64,000 nt of DNA from Protaetiibacter mangrovi (GTDB lineage Bacteria > Actinomycetota > Actinomycetes > Actinomycetales > Microbacteriaceae), in the NCBI RefSeq assembly GCF_024752305.1, contig NZ_JANTHX010000005.1:337050-401049 (forward strand), given 5' to 3'. Both the position numbers and the translations under genes were made by a program. Under the pieces are notes generated by a model, which made no database searches, was not told the origin of the DNA, and saw only the letters and a program-made list of their open reading frames with translations. This document shows, one piece after another, positions 43,529 through 53,256 of the stretch (the first letter of the stretch is position 1; the number at the start of each line of letters is the position of its first letter).

Positions 43529-44358
43529 GCCGCGCCGATCCCGCCGTCCGGCTCGGGGAGGGGGCGGCGCAGGGCGTCGAGGCGCAGCCGCCAACGCGAC
43601 AGACGCCCCGGCTCCTCGGCGGTCGAGGCGGGGCCGCCCTGCCACGCCGTGACGATGCGGATGCCGTGCAGCGCGTTGAGCGCCCACACCTCGCGTCCGT
43701 CGAGCTCCTCGGGACGCACCCGCTGCTCGTCGATCGGGATCGAGAGCGCGGTGGCGAGGGCGACCACGGTGCGCTCGGTGATCGACGGGATGCGCGGCAT
43801 CGTCCGGTCGGGAACGCACAGGGTGCCGCCGTCCCACCAGACGAGGCAGGTGGTCGACCCCTCGACGATGTGGCCGTCGTCGTCGACGATGACCGCCTCG
43901 TCGGCTCCGCGGCGCTGAGCCTCGGTGCGCAGTCTCACCATCGCGCCGAGGTCGGGGCCCTTCACGGTCGGCTGGGTGCGCGGGTCGCGACCGGTGTGGG
44001 TGGTCAGGATGAGCGAGCGCTGCAGCGCGGGCGCCTCGCGCAGCCGGAACAGCAGCTGCGGCATGCCGAGCTGCTCGCGCAGCTCCACCCTCGGGAACCA
44101 CGCGCCGTGACGCGGGATGCCGGCGATGCTCGCGCTCCAGAACGATTCGAGGTCGAGATCGCGTGCCCGGGAGCGCGGGATCGAGGTGAGGAAGCGCTCG
44201 CGGTGCAGCTCGAGTCCGCGCACCGTGCCCTCCTCGACCAGCCAGGAGTCCGCCACCTCGACGATCGCGGGCGCGAGGTCGCAGTCGTCGCGGGGCACGA
44301 GCTCGCCGCCCTGCCACAGCGACGTCGTGGCCGCCGGTGCGGACGCGGGTGCGCTCAT
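43525..44358 (-). CDS. pabC: Aminodeoxychorismate lyase-like aminotransferase class IV
   Basis: The 277-residue PLP enzyme has K133 (TVKGPDLGAM) to bind the cofactor, EGSTTCLVWW for the phosphate and IPSITERTVV, the fold-IV pattern of 4-amino-4-deoxychorismate lyase and branched-chain aminotransferases. Divergent pairing with the chorismate-converting gene makes aminodeoxychorismate lyase (4-aminobenzoate and folate synthesis) the best call. It starts 11 bp from the divergent pabB start. Its -10 box TAGCCT (minus strand, plus 44365-44370) is 6 nt before the ATG. Confidence 0.85.
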   Translation of the reverse strand: MSAPASAPAATTSLWQGGELVPRDDCDLAPAIVEVADSWLVEEGTVRGLELHRERFLTSIPRSRARDLDLESFWSASIAGIPRHGAWFPRVELREQLGMPQLLFRLREAPALQRSLILTTHTGRDPRTQPTVKGPDLGAMVRLRTEAQRRGADEAVIVDDDGHIVEGSTTCLVWWDGGTLCVPDRTMPRIPSITERTVVALATALSIPIDEQRVRPEELDGREVWALNALHGIRIVTAWQGGPASTAEEPGRLSRWRLRLDALRRPLPEPDGGIGAA

Positions 44359-44370
44359 ATCATCAGGCTA
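44358..44370. promoter_or_regulatory. Overlapping divergent leaderless promoters of pabC and pabB
   Basis: TATCAT (44358-44363, plus) lies 6 nt before the pabB ATG at 44370. TAGCCT (minus, 44365-44370) lies 6 nt before the pabC ATG at 44358. Each -10 box shares one base with the other gene's start codon. Confidence 0.75.
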
Positions 44371-45716
44371 TGCGTCTCCGGCTCCTGCGGCATCCGCTCG
44401 GCGACGGATTCGACGCCCGCGCGCTGTTCGCGACCCTGCACCCCGAGGGCGACGCGTTCTGGCTCGACTCGGGGCCGGGCGGCCGCGCGTTCCTCGGTAC
44501 CGGGGAGCGCGTCGTGCCCGAGGCCGGCGAGGTGCTGCCGACCCTGCGGGCCGAGCTCGCCGCGCCGGCCGTCGACGAGCCGCTCGGCGGCGTTCCGCTG
44601 GGGGTCGTGGGGTGGCTCGGCTACGAGCTGCGCGGCGAGACGACGGGCGTGCCGGTCCGCGCGCGGGGTCCGCATCCGGATGCCGCGTTCCTGCGCGTCG
44701 ACCGGCTGGTCGCGGTGGAGGCCGACGGCTCCGCCGCGCTCCTCGCGCTCGGCGGGTCGTGGGACCGCGAGCTGGGCGCGTGGCGCGATGCGGTGGTCGC
44801 CGCCACCCGTCGGTTGAGTAGCCGCGTCAGCGGCGTGTCGAAACCGACCGACACGGACGCGCGGATCTCGACACGCTCGGCTGCGCCGAGCTACTCGATC
44901 ACCTGGCACGACACCCCCGACCGCTACCTCGCGAACATCGCCGCCTGTCAGCACGCGATCCACGAGGGCGACGCCTACCAGCTGTGCCTCACGACGGAGG
45001 CACGGGTCGCGGGGGCGTTCGATCCGCTCGCCGTCTTCGACGCGGTGCGCGCCTCCGGCGCCACCCACCACGGCGGCCTCGTGCGGATCGGCGGAACCGC
45101 CCTCGTGTCGGCTTCGCCCGAGCGCTTCCTCGAGATCGACGCGTCGGGGCTCGTGCGCACGAGCCCCATCAAGGGCACCCGCCCTCGCGACCCCCGCCCC
45201 GACGAGGACGCGCGCCTGCACGGCGAGCTCGTGGCGAGCGAGAAGGAGCGCGCCGAGAACCTCATGATCGTCGACCTCATGCGCAACGACCTCTCGCGGG
45301 TGTGCGAGCTCGGCTCGGTGGCGGTGACGCGGCTGCTCGAGGTGGAGTCGTACCAGCACGTGCACCAGCTCGTGTCGACGATCGAGGGCCGTCTGCTGCC
45401 CGGGATGGGCGCGGTGGATGCGGTGGCCGCCTGCTTCCCGGCGGGATCCATGACGGGCGCCCCGAAGCTGCGCGCGATCGAGGTGCTCGACGGCCTGGAG
45501 GCGCGGCCGCGCGGACCCTACGCGGGCGCGTTCGGCTATCTGGCCGCCGACGGCTCCGCCGACCTCGCGATGACCATCCGCACGATCGTGATCGACGCCG
45601 ACGGCGCATCCGTGGGCACCGGGGGCGGCATCACCGCCCTCTCCGACCCCGACGCCGAGCTGGCCGAGGCGCGGCTGAAGGCCGCCGCGCTGCTCGGCGC
45701 CCTCGGCAGCGCCTAG
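44370..45716 (+). CDS. pabB: Aminodeoxychorismate synthase component I (chorismate-binding enzyme)
   Basis: Converts chorismate and ammonia to 4-amino-4-deoxychorismate for folate synthesis. The 448 residues comprise a short N-terminal domain (GVVGWLGYELRGET) and the chorismate-binding domain with EGDAYQLCLT, SPERFLEI, TSPIKGTRPRDPRPDEDARL, SEKERAENLMIVDLMRNDLS, GSMTGAPKLRA and GGGITALSDP, all characteristic. The PIKGTRPR lysine that attacks chorismate carbon 2 in PabB is present, which favours PabB over anthranilate synthase. Residues about 148-178 are a linker encoded by two REP-like elements. No pabA amidotransferase is adjacent. Confidence 0.88.
   Translation: MRLRLLRHPLGDGFDARALFATLHPEGDAFWLDSGPGGRAFLGTGERVVPEAGEVLPTLRAELAAPAVDEPLGGVPLGVVGWLGYELRGETTGVPVRARGPHPDAAFLRVDRLVAVEADGSAALLALGGSWDRELGAWRDAVVAATRRLSSRVSGVSKPTDTDARISTRSAAPSYSITWHDTPDRYLANIAACQHAIHEGDAYQLCLTTEARVAGAFDPLAVFDAVRASGATHHGGLVRIGGTALVSASPERFLEIDASGLVRTSPIKGTRPRDPRPDEDARLHGELVASEKERAENLMIVDLMRNDLSRVCELGSVAVTRLLEVESYQHVHQLVSTIEGRLLPGMGAVDAVAACFPAGSMTGAPKLRAIEVLDGLEARPRGPYAGAFGYLAADGSADLAMTIRTIVIDADGASVGTGGGITALSDPDAELAEARLKAAALLGALGSA
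44811..44848 (-). repeat. REP-like element inside pabB, inverted copy
   Basis: Read on the minus strand it begins GGTTTCGACACG and ends GGCTACTCAACCG around the stem CGCCGCTGACGCGGC. It is translated in frame as part of the interdomain linker. Confidence 0.75.
44864..44902 (+). repeat. REP-like element inside pabB, direct copy
   Basis: Begins GATCTCGACACG and ends GAGCTACTCGATC with stem CTCGGCTGCGCCGAG. With the inverted copy it makes a head-to-head pair within the reading frame. Confidence 0.75.
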
Positions 45717-45725
45717 GCTCGCTCC

Positions 45726-46265
45726 GTGGCTGCCGGCGCGACGATCTACACCTTCACCGTGAACCTGGCCGACGTCGACCGCGGCGTCTACGAGCAGCTC
45801 GAGCTGCGGGTGGCGCGCCATCCGTCCGAGACGGCGGAGTACATGGTCGCGCGCGTGCTCGCCTACTGTCTCGAGTACGAGGAGGGCATCGCCTTCGGCG
45901 GCGGCATCTCCGCGGTCGACGAGCCGGCCGTGCTCGTGCGCGACCTCACGGGTCTCATCCGCGCCTGGATCGAGGTGGGCGCCCCGGATGCCGAGCGCCT
46001 GCACGCGGGCAGCAAGCAGGCCGACCGCACCGTGATCTACACCCACCGCGACCCGGCGAAGCTGCTGCCGCAGTGGGCGGGCAAGAAGATCCACCGGGCC
46101 GACGAGATCGTGCTGCACAGCTTCGATCCGGGCTTCGTCGACGAGGTCGCCGGGCGCATCGGCCGCCGCACCGAGCTGAGCCTCTCCGTCACCGAGCACC
46201 AGCTCTACCTCGAGCTCGACGGCACGACCCTCACCTCGGCCGTGCACGACCACCCGCTCGCCTGA
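45726..46265 (+). CDS. YaeQ family protein
   Basis: The 179-residue protein has the YaeQ layout: [20 protein letters not shown] at the start, [20 protein letters not shown] (about residues 30-50), [39 protein letters not shown] and VVIYTH-like RTVIYTHRD. The fold is a PD-(D/E)xK nuclease-like one, but the cellular role is not established. TAGGCT at 45714-45719, which also contains the pabB stop codon, lies exactly 6 nt before the GTG, so it probably has its own leaderless promoter. Confidence 0.88.
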   Translation: MAAGATIYTFTVNLADVDRGVYEQLELRVARHPSETAEYMVARVLAYCLEYEEGIAFGGGISAVDEPAVLVRDLTGLIRAWIEVGAPDAERLHAGSKQADRTVIYTHRDPAKLLPQWAGKKIHRADEIVLHSFDPGFVDEVAGRIGRRTELSLSVTEHQLYLELDGTTLTSAVHDHPLA

Positions 46266-46338
46266 CCGCGGGCACACCGAACACCTCCGGAACGTTGACT
46301 ACTCTGTAAAGGTTGCAATCCCGAGAGGCAGAGCGTCA

Positions 46339-48900
46339 GTGACCCAGCACGAGCAGACCGACGAGCACGGATACGACTTCCGTCGCATCCAGGAGCACTG
46401 GCTCCCGATCTGGGACGAGCTGAAGCCGTTCTCGACCTCGGACCCGGCCGACAAGCGCCCCCGCAAGTACGTGCTCGACATGTTCCCCTACCCCTCGGGC
46501 GACCTGCACATGGGTCACGCCGAGGCGTACGCGCTCGGCGACATCATCGCCCGCTACTGGCGCCTCCAGGGCTTCAACGTGCTGCACCCGATCGGCTGGG
46601 ACTCGTTCGGGCTGCCGGCCGAGGGCGCGGCGATCAAGCGCGGCATCGACCCGCGCGAGTGGACCTACGACAACATCGCCCAGCAGCGCTCCTCGATGCG
46701 CCGCTACGCGACGAGCTTCGACTGGGACCGGGTCATCCACACCTCCGACCCCGAGTACTACAAGTGGAACCAGTGGCTGTTCCTCAAGCTCTACGAGAAG
46801 GGCCTCGCCTACCGCAAGGCGAGCTGGGTCAACTGGTGCCCCTTCGACCAGACGGTGCTCGCCAACGAGCAGGTCGTCGACGGGCGCTGCGAGCGCTGCG
46901 ACAACGTCGTCACCAAGAAGAAGCTCACCCAGTGGTACTTCAAGATCACCGACTACGCCGACCGGCTGCTCGACGACCTGAACCAGCTCGAGGGCAGCTG
47001 GCCGTCGAAGGTCATCGCGATGCAGCGCAACTGGATCGGGCGGTCCACCGGGGCCGACGTCGACTTCGTCATCGAGGGGCATGACGAGAAGGTCACCGTC
47101 TTCACGACGCGGCCCGACACGCTGTTCGGCGCCACCTTCATGGTCGTCGCCCCCGACTCGGAGCTCGCCGCCGAGCTCGCGGCCGGCTCCACCCCCGAGG
47201 TGCAGGAGGCCTTCGCGGCCTACCTCGCCCAGGTGCAGAAGTCGACCGAGATCGAGCGTCAGGACACCACGCGCGAGAAGACCGGCATCCCGCTGGAGCG
47301 CTACGCGATCAACCCGGTGAACGGCGACCGCATCCCCGTGTGGACGGCCGACTACGTGCTGGCCGACTACGGGCACGGCGCCGTCATGGCGGTGCCCGCC
47401 CACGACCAGCGCGACCTCGACTTCGCGCGGAAGTTCGAGCTGCCGATCCGGATCGTGCTCGACGTGACGGCGCCCATCACCGGCGCGATCCCCGTCATCA
47501 CGCCCGAGATGCTCGAGAACCCGGATGCCGTGCGCGACCTCGCGTCGATGGATCCGGCCGTCACGGGCGAGGCGCTCGCGGGCGACGGCCGCATGATCAA
47601 CTCGGGCCCGCTCGACGGCCTGTCGAAGCAGAACGCCATCCGCCGGGTCATCGAACTGCTCGAGGAGGCCGGAACGGGGCGCGCCGCGAAGACCTACCGG
47701 CTGCGCGACTGGCTGATCTCGCGTCAGCGCTACTGGGGTACGCCCATCCCGATCCTGCACGCCGAGGACGGCCGCGAGATCCCGGTCGACGAGTCGGCCC
47801 TGCCGGTCGCGCTGCCGGCATCCGCTGGGCTCGACCTGCAGCCGAAGGGCACCTCGCCGCTCGGCGGCGCCGAGGACTGGGTGAACGTGACCCTGCCCGA
47901 CGGCACCGCGGCGCGCCGCGACCCCGACACGATGGACACCTTCGTCGACAGCTCGTGGTACTTCCTGCGGTTCCTGTCGCCGAACGACGACGCCCAGGCG
48001 TTCGACGTGAAGGAGGCCGACAAGTGGGCCCCCGTCGACCAGTACGTCGGCGGTGTGACCCACGCGATCCTGCACCTGCTCTACGCGCGCTTCATCACCA
48101 AGGTGCTGTTCGACCTCGGCTACGTGGGCTTCACGGAGCCGTTCTCGGCGCTGCTCAACCAGGGCATGGTGCTGATGGACGGCTCGGCGATGTCGAAGAG
48201 CCGCGGCAACCTCGTGCGCCTCTCCGACCAGCTCGACGAGTTCGGCGTCGACGCCGTGCGTCTCACGATGGCCTTCGCGGGCCCGCCGGAGGACGACATC
48301 GACTGGGCCGACGTGTCGCCCTCGGGCTCGGCGAAGTTCCTCGCGCGCGCGTGGCGCGTCGCGGGCGACGTGGCCTCCGAGCCGGGTGTGGCCTTCGGCT
48401 CGGGCGACACGGCGCTGCGGCGTCAGACCCACCGGCTGCTCGCGGATGCGCCGGGGCTCGTCGAGTCGTTCAAGTTCAACGTCCTCGTGGCCCGGCTCAT
48501 GGAGCACGTGAACGTGGTGCGCAAGGCCATCGACGCGGGCGTCGGCGGGGCGGATCCCGCCGTGCGCGAGGCGGCCGAGGCGCTCGCGATACTGCTCTCG
48601 CTGTTCTCGCCCTACACCGCCGAGGACATGTGGGCGACGCTCGGCCACGCGCCGACGGTGGCGCTGCAGGCGCTGCCGAAGCCCGACCCGCGACTGCTCG
48701 TCGAGGAGTCGGTGACCTCGATCGTGCAGGTCGACGGCAAGGTGCGCGACCGGCTCGAGGTGTCCCCGACGATCGACTCCGCCGAGCTCGAGGCGCTCGC
48801 CCGCGCCTCGGCGGCCGTGCAGCGCGCGGTCGGCGAGCGCGAGATCGTGAACGTCATCGTGCGGGCTCCTCGCGTCGTCAACATCGCGACCCGCGGCTGA
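46339..48900 (+). CDS. leuS: Leucine-tRNA ligase
   Basis: Charges tRNA-Leu. The 853-residue protein has the class I synthetase layout: N-terminal catalytic part with the HIGH motif as HMGH (residues 57-60), zinc-finger-like cysteines (NWCPFDQ and CERCDNV), a large editing domain with [11 protein letters not shown] and [19 protein letters not shown], the KMSKS loop as AMSKS (residues 617-621), and a tRNA-binding anticodon domain. Replacement of the first lysine by alanine is tolerated in some synthetases. The GTG start has only a weak ribosome-binding site. Next to comEA and holA, as in related genomes. Confidence 0.97.
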   Translation: MTQHEQTDEHGYDFRRIQEHWLPIWDELKPFSTSDPADKRPRKYVLDMFPYPSGDLHMGHAEAYALGDIIARYWRLQGFNVLHPIGWDSFGLPAEGAAIKRGIDPREWTYDNIAQQRSSMRRYATSFDWDRVIHTSDPEYYKWNQWLFLKLYEKGLAYRKASWVNWCPFDQTVLANEQVVDGRCERCDNVVTKKKLTQWYFKITDYADRLLDDLNQLEGSWPSKVIAMQRNWIGRSTGADVDFVIEGHDEKVTVFTTRPDTLFGATFMVVAPDSELAAELAAGSTPEVQEAFAAYLAQVQKSTEIERQDTTREKTGIPLERYAINPVNGDRIPVWTADYVLADYGHGAVMAVPAHDQRDLDFARKFELPIRIVLDVTAPITGAIPVITPEMLENPDAVRDLASMDPAVTGEALAGDGRMINSGPLDGLSKQNAIRRVIELLEEAGTGRAAKTYRLRDWLISRQRYWGTPIPILHAEDGREIPVDESALPVALPASAGLDLQPKGTSPLGGAEDWVNVTLPDGTAARRDPDTMDTFVDSSWYFLRFLSPNDDAQAFDVKEADKWAPVDQYVGGVTHAILHLLYARFITKVLFDLGYVGFTEPFSALLNQGMVLMDGSAMSKSRGNLVRLSDQLDEFGVDAVRLTMAFAGPPEDDIDWADVSPSGSAKFLARAWRVAGDVASEPGVAFGSGDTALRRQTHRLLADAPGLVESFKFNVLVARLMEHVNVVRKAIDAGVGGADPAVREAAEALAILLSLFSPYTAEDMWATLGHAPTVALQALPKPDPRLLVEESVTSIVQVDGKVRDRLEVSPTIDSAELEALARASAAVQRAVGEREIVNVIVRAPRVVNIATRG

Positions 48901-48962
48901 GCTCTCCACCAGCCCGACTCCCGCCCGGGCAGGCGTCACTTCGCGCCTCCTAGCCTTCCCGG

Positions 48963-49571
48963 GTGAGCGTCGACCCCGACCCCGGCACCTCCCGCGCCCG
49001 GGTGCGTCGTGGGGTCGGGGCGGCGCTCATCGTGCTGCTCGCGGGCGCGGCGATCGCGGTGTTCGTGACCGTCGTGACCCCCCACGGCGTCACCCGCGAG
49101 GTGCTGGCGAGCGCGACGCCCGCGGCGGATGAGCTGGTCGCTGGCGGAGGCGATGGTGCGCCCCTCTTCGTGCACGTGCTCGGGCAGGTCACCCACCCCG
49201 GGCTCTACGAGCTGCGCGAGGGTGACCGCGTCGTCGACGCCGTCGCGGCGGCCGGTGGCCTCACGGATGCCGCGGACCCGGCGGGCGTCAACCTGGCCCG
49301 GCTGCTGAGCGACGGCGAGCAGCTGCGGGTGCCCGCGGTCGGCGAGGTGCCGCCTGCGGCAGCGGGCACCGCATCCGACGGGCGGGTCGACCTCAACACG
49401 GCCGATGCGGCGACCCTCGACACCCTGCCGCGCATCGGTCCGGCGATGGCGCAGCGCATCATCGACTGGCGCGAGGCGAACGGCCCGATCACCTCGGTCG
49501 ACGACCTGCTGGCGGTCAGCGGGATCGGCGAGAAGACCGTCGACGCGCTGCGACCGCTCGTGGTGCCGTGA
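48963..49571 (+). CDS. comEA: ComEA-type DNA-binding competence protein
   Basis: A 202-residue membrane-anchored protein: one transmembrane helix (about residues 18-40), an SLBB domain (FVHVLGQVTHPGLYELREGD, about 68-120) and a C-terminal helix-hairpin-helix pair (VDLNTADAATLDTLPRIGPA, then VSGIGEKTVDAL). It binds DNA outside the membrane during uptake. TAGCCT at 48951-48956 lies 6 nt before the GTG (leaderless). The stop overlaps comEC by 4 bp (GTGA). Confidence 0.93.
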   Translation: MSVDPDPGTSRARVRRGVGAALIVLLAGAAIAVFVTVVTPHGVTREVLASATPAADELVAGGGDGAPLFVHVLGQVTHPGLYELREGDRVVDAVAAAGGLTDAADPAGVNLARLLSDGEQLRVPAVGEVPPAAAGTASDGRVDLNTADAATLDTLPRIGPAMAQRIIDWREANGPITSVDDLLAVSGIGEKTVDALRPLVVP

Positions 49572-51883
49572 GCGTCGCGGCGGTCGTCGACACCGTGCGC
49601 GTGGCGCGAAGTGGGCCGCGAGCGGCGGAGCTGCGGCTCGTGCCGGCGGCGATCGGAGCCTGGGCGGCCGGGGGAGTGCTCATCGGGTGCGCGCCGGATG
49701 CGCCGCTCGGCGTCGCCGCCGCGGCGCTCTGGGCGGCCGCGGCGCTCGCGGTGGCGATCGGGCTGCGCGTGCACGTGCCCGCCGCCGTGGTGCTCGCCCT
49801 CACCGCCGCCGCACTCGTCGCGACCATCGTCGCGGTGCGCACCCCCGACCGGGTTCCGCCCGCCTTCGCCGAGGTCGCCGGTCCGGTCGAGCTGGCGTTC
49901 GTCGTCGACGGGCAGCAGGTGGACGGGCACGTCACGGCGACCGCCGCCCTCGCGGGCCGGCCCGAGGCGGGATCGACATCCGTGCTCCTGTTCCTCGACC
50001 AGCCCGCCGCGACCCGGATCGGCGAGACCTGGACGGCGACCGCCCGCCTGCGACCCGTCGATCCGGGAGACGAGGAGGCCTTCCTCGCGTTCGCGGAGGG
50101 TGCGGCGGTGCGGGTGTCGGGCCCTGCGCCGGCGCTCGGCGGTGCGGCGGCACTGCGCGAGGGGCTCGTCGCGATGAGCGAGACGCTGCCGGGGCAGGGC
50201 GCGCGACTGCTGCCGGGTCTCGCCGTCGGCGACACCTCTCGCGTCGGCGCGTCGCTCGACGCCGCGATGAAGACCGCATCCCTCAGTCACCTGACCGCGG
50301 TGTCGGGGGCCAACTGCGCCGTCGTCGTGGGGGCCGTGTTCGCCCTGGGTGCGCTGCTCGGACTGCCGCGCGCGGGGCGCGTGGCGGTCGCGCTCGCCGC
50401 GCTCGCGGGGTTCGTGGTGCTCGTCACCCCCGAGCCCAGCGTGCTGCGCGCGGCCGTCATGGGGGCGATCGTGCTGCTGGCGCTCGCCCTCGGGCGTCCG
50501 ACGCGGGGTGTACCCGCCCTGTGCCTCGCGATCGTCCTGCTGGTGGTGATCGACCCGTGGACGGCGCGGTCCTACGGCTTCGCCCTCTCGGTGCTGGCGA
50601 CAGCGGGGCTGCTGCTGCTCGCCGGGCCTCTCGCGGCCGTGCTCGCGCGGCGCATGCCGGCACCGCTCGCACTCGTGATCGCCGTGCCGGTCGCGGCGCA
50701 ACTCGCCTGCCAACCGGTGCTGCTGCTCCTCACCCCGACGCTGCCCGTCTGGGGCGTGCCCGCCAACATCCTGGCCGGGCCCGCCGCCCCGGCCGCGACC
50801 GTGCTCGGCCTCGTCGCGTGCCTGCTCGCACCCCTCGCACCGCCGCTCGCCCAGGCCGTCGCGAGCATCGCGTGGGTACCCGCCTCGTGGGTGGCCGCCG
50901 TGGCCACCTCCGTCGCGGCGCTCCCCGGGGCGCGGATGCCGTGGCCGGCGGGAGCGGTCGGCGTCGTGGCGCTGGTGCTGGTGAGCGGCGTGCTGCTCGT
51001 CGCGGTGCTGGGTCGGCCGGGGTCCCGGCGTCGCCGCGCCGCGGCGGCCCTCGTGAGCGTCGCGATGCTCGGCTACCTCGGTGCCACGGCCGGCATCCGG
51101 GTGGTGGCGCTCGCGAGCCGTCCCGCCGACTGGCAGTACGCCATGTGCGACGTCGGGCAGGGCGACGCGACGGTCATCCGCTCGGGCGACGCGGTGGCGC
51201 TCGTCGATACCGGGCCGGAGCCCGCGCCCCTGGCTGCATGCCTCGACGAGCTCGGCATCGGCCGCATCGACCTGCTCGTGCTGACCCACTACGACCACGA
51301 TCACGTGGGCGGCACGGATGCCGTGCTCGGCCGGGTCGGGCTGGCGCTCGTCGGCCCGGTCGGCGACCCGGGCGACACCCGGCTGCGCGAGCGGCTGCGC
51401 GACGGCGGCGCCGAGGTCGTCGCGGCGGAGGACGGCCTCTCGGGTGCGCTGGGAGCGCTCGACTGGCGCGTGCTCTGGCCGCCGCCGAGCGGTGTCGAGC
51501 CGGGGAACCCGGCGAGCGTGACGCTGCTCGTGACCCCGGGGGCGGGGTGCGGCGCGTGCCTGAGCGGGCTGCTGCTCGGCGACCTCGGCGAGGAATCGCA
51601 GCGCCGACTGCTCGGGCGCGCGCATCCGCCGCACGTCGAGGTGCTGAAGGTCGCCCACCACGGCTCGGCCGACTTCAGCACCGAGCTCTATGCGCACGCG
51701 GCGGCGTCGGTCGGTCTCATCGGCGTGGGTGCCGACAACAGCTACGGGCATCCGACGGAGCAGGCGCTCGACTCCCTCGCGGCATCCGGAACCGCGGGCC
51801 TGCGCACCGACACCGACGGGATGATCCTGGTGGCACCGCCGGCAGGTGCCGGCGAGCCGCCTCGGGTCTGGACCGAGCGCTGA
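49568..51883 (+). CDS. comEC: ComEC/Rec2-type DNA uptake channel
   Basis: A 771-residue membrane protein: N-terminal OB-like and hydrophobic region, a competence core of about ten helices (VSGANCAVVVGAVFALGALL is the family signature), and a C-terminal beta-lactamase-like domain with MCDVGQGDATVIR, THYDHDHVGG (H574, D576, D578, H579) and KVAHHGSADFS. It forms the channel for single-stranded DNA, and the metallo domain may degrade the other strand. Translationally coupled to comEA. No type IV pilus genes are in the window. Confidence 0.94.
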   Translation: MSVAAVVDTVRVARSGPRAAELRLVPAAIGAWAAGGVLIGCAPDAPLGVAAAALWAAAALAVAIGLRVHVPAAVVLALTAAALVATIVAVRTPDRVPPAFAEVAGPVELAFVVDGQQVDGHVTATAALAGRPEAGSTSVLLFLDQPAATRIGETWTATARLRPVDPGDEEAFLAFAEGAAVRVSGPAPALGGAAALREGLVAMSETLPGQGARLLPGLAVGDTSRVGASLDAAMKTASLSHLTAVSGANCAVVVGAVFALGALLGLPRAGRVAVALAALAGFVVLVTPEPSVLRAAVMGAIVLLALALGRPTRGVPALCLAIVLLVVIDPWTARSYGFALSVLATAGLLLLAGPLAAVLARRMPAPLALVIAVPVAAQLACQPVLLLLTPTLPVWGVPANILAGPAAPAATVLGLVACLLAPLAPPLAQAVASIAWVPASWVAAVATSVAALPGARMPWPAGAVGVVALVLVSGVLLVAVLGRPGSRRRRAAAALVSVAMLGYLGATAGIRVVALASRPADWQYAMCDVGQGDATVIRSGDAVALVDTGPEPAPLAACLDELGIGRIDLLVLTHYDHDHVGGTDAVLGRVGLALVGPVGDPGDTRLRERLRDGGAEVVAAEDGLSGALGALDWRVLWPPPSGVEPGNPASVTLLVTPGAGCGACLSGLLLGDLGEESQRRLLGRAHPPHVEVLKVAHHGSADFSTELYAHAAASVGLIGVGADNSYGHPTEQALDSLAASGTAGLRTDTDGMILVAPPAGAGEPPRVWTER

Positions 51884-51923
51884 TCCCGCACCGACCGTCG
51901 CACGCGCTCCCTAGACTGAAGCC

Positions 51924-52946
51924 ATGGCGGTGCGCGCGGCGACGAAGGGGGCGAAGACCACCATTCCGCAGCTGGACTGGCACCGCGTCGAGCCGGCGCC
52001 CGTCGTGCTCGTCACCGGCCCCGAGGAGCTTCTCGCCGAGCGCGCGATCCGCGCCATCCGCGAGAAGCTGCGCGCCGCGGACCCGAGCCTCGAAGTCTCC
52101 GACATCGACGCGGGGCAGTACGCCCCGGGGGAGCTGCTGACCCTCGCGAGTCCGTCGCTCTTCGCCGAACCGCGACTCATCCGGGTGAGCCAGGTCGAGA
52201 AGTGCACGGATGCGTTCCTCGAGGAGACCCTCGCGTATCTCGAGGCGCCCGCCGACGACACCGTGCTCGTGCTGCGGCACGGGGGAGGGGTGCGCGGCAA
52301 GAAGCTGCTCGATGCGATCCGCGCGGGTTCCGGGGGTGGCGTCGAGGTGGTGTGCGCTGAGCTGAAGCGCGAGGGCGACAAGATCGACTTCGCCGCCGCC
52401 GAGTTCCGCACGGCGCAGCGCAAGGCCACCCCGGGCGCGGTTCGCGCGCTCGTGTCGGCGTTCACCGACGATCTCGCCGAGCTCGCCGCGGCGTGCCGTC
52501 AGCTGGTCTCGGACACCGACGGCGACATCACCGAGGCGGTCGTCGATCGGTACTACGCGGGCCGCACCGAGGTCACCGCCTTCGCGGTCGCGGATGCGGC
52601 GATCGCCGGGCGTCCGGGCGAGGCGCTCGGGCTCATGCGGCACGCGCTCGCGTCCGGGTCCGACCCGGTGCCGATGGTGGCGGCGTTCGCCATGAAGATC
52701 CGCACGATGGCCAAGCTCGCCGGGGCGCGCGGTTCGTCGAACGACCTCGCCCGCCAGTTCGGCCTGCAGTCGTGGCAGGTCGACCGCGCCCGCCGCGACC
52801 TCCAGGGCTGGACCGACGAGGGGCTCGCCCGCGCCATCGAGGCGCTCGCCGACGCCGACGCGCAGGTGAAGGGCGCCGGCCGCGACCCGGTCTACGCGCT
52901 CGAGCGCATGATCGCCGTCATCGCCGCCCGCGGCGCTGCCGCCTGA
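51924..52946 (+). CDS. holA: DNA polymerase III subunit delta
   Basis: A 340-residue clamp-loader subunit that opens the sliding clamp. VVLVTGPEELLAERAIRAIR (about residues 22-41), SPSLFAEPRLIRV, and the C-terminal RQFGLQSWQVDRARRDLQGW are HolA features, as is the gene order comEA-comEC-holA-rpsT. TAGACT at 51912-51917 lies 6 nt before the ATG (leaderless). Confidence 0.94.
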   Translation: MAVRAATKGAKTTIPQLDWHRVEPAPVVLVTGPEELLAERAIRAIREKLRAADPSLEVSDIDAGQYAPGELLTLASPSLFAEPRLIRVSQVEKCTDAFLEETLAYLEAPADDTVLVLRHGGGVRGKKLLDAIRAGSGGGVEVVCAELKREGDKIDFAAAEFRTAQRKATPGAVRALVSAFTDDLAELAAACRQLVSDTDGDITEAVVDRYYAGRTEVTAFAVADAAIAGRPGEALGLMRHALASGSDPVPMVAAFAMKIRTMAKLAGARGSSNDLARQFGLQSWQVDRARRDLQGWTDEGLARAIEALADADAQVKGAGRDPVYALERMIAVIAARGAAA

Positions 52947-53017
52947 TCCGTAGCCCTCCGGTATCCGAACCCCGGTGTCCGAACCCCCGCGTCCTCGGCA
53001 TCCGGGGTCCTCGGCAT

Positions 53018-53142
53018 CCCGAATCAAGGAGTTCAGCAACCCGAATCAAGGGGTCTGCGTGACTGCTGTGGCGGATGTGGCGGACGGGGGCCGATTTCAG
53101 GACTCGGTCCTTGAGTTGGGTTGCCGAGTTCCTTGATTTGGG
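53018..53142. repeat. Long imperfect inverted repeat between holA and rpsT
   Basis: The left arm (53018-53053) and right arm (53107-53142) agree at about 28 of 36 positions when one is reverse-complemented. Within each arm, CAAGG preceded by CCCxAxT occurs twice at about 22-nt spacing. Together with short direct repeats further left (TCCGAACCCC and CCTCGGCATCC, two copies each), it fills most of the gap. No gene is seen. Confidence 0.65.
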
Positions 53143-53206
53143 AGACGGCGACACCGACGTGGGAGACGGCGGCACGGAGGCGGGAGGCGGCGGCACCCGG
53201 AAGACG

Positions 53207-53242
53207 GAACGGGCCCCGCACCGTGAGGTGCGGGGCCCGTTC
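53207..53242 (-). terminator. Terminator of rpsT
   Basis: Perfect 15-bp stem GAACGGGCCCCGCAC (53207-53221) with GTGCGGGGCCCGTTC (53228-53242), 6-nt loop, 14 bp after the rpsT stop. Confidence 0.9.
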
Positions 53243-53256
53243 GACGCTGTGGCGGC

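Noticed and set aside
46336-48939. An 867-codon minus-strand frame across leuS.
   Set aside because: It is an exact shadow of leuS without any recognisable domain.
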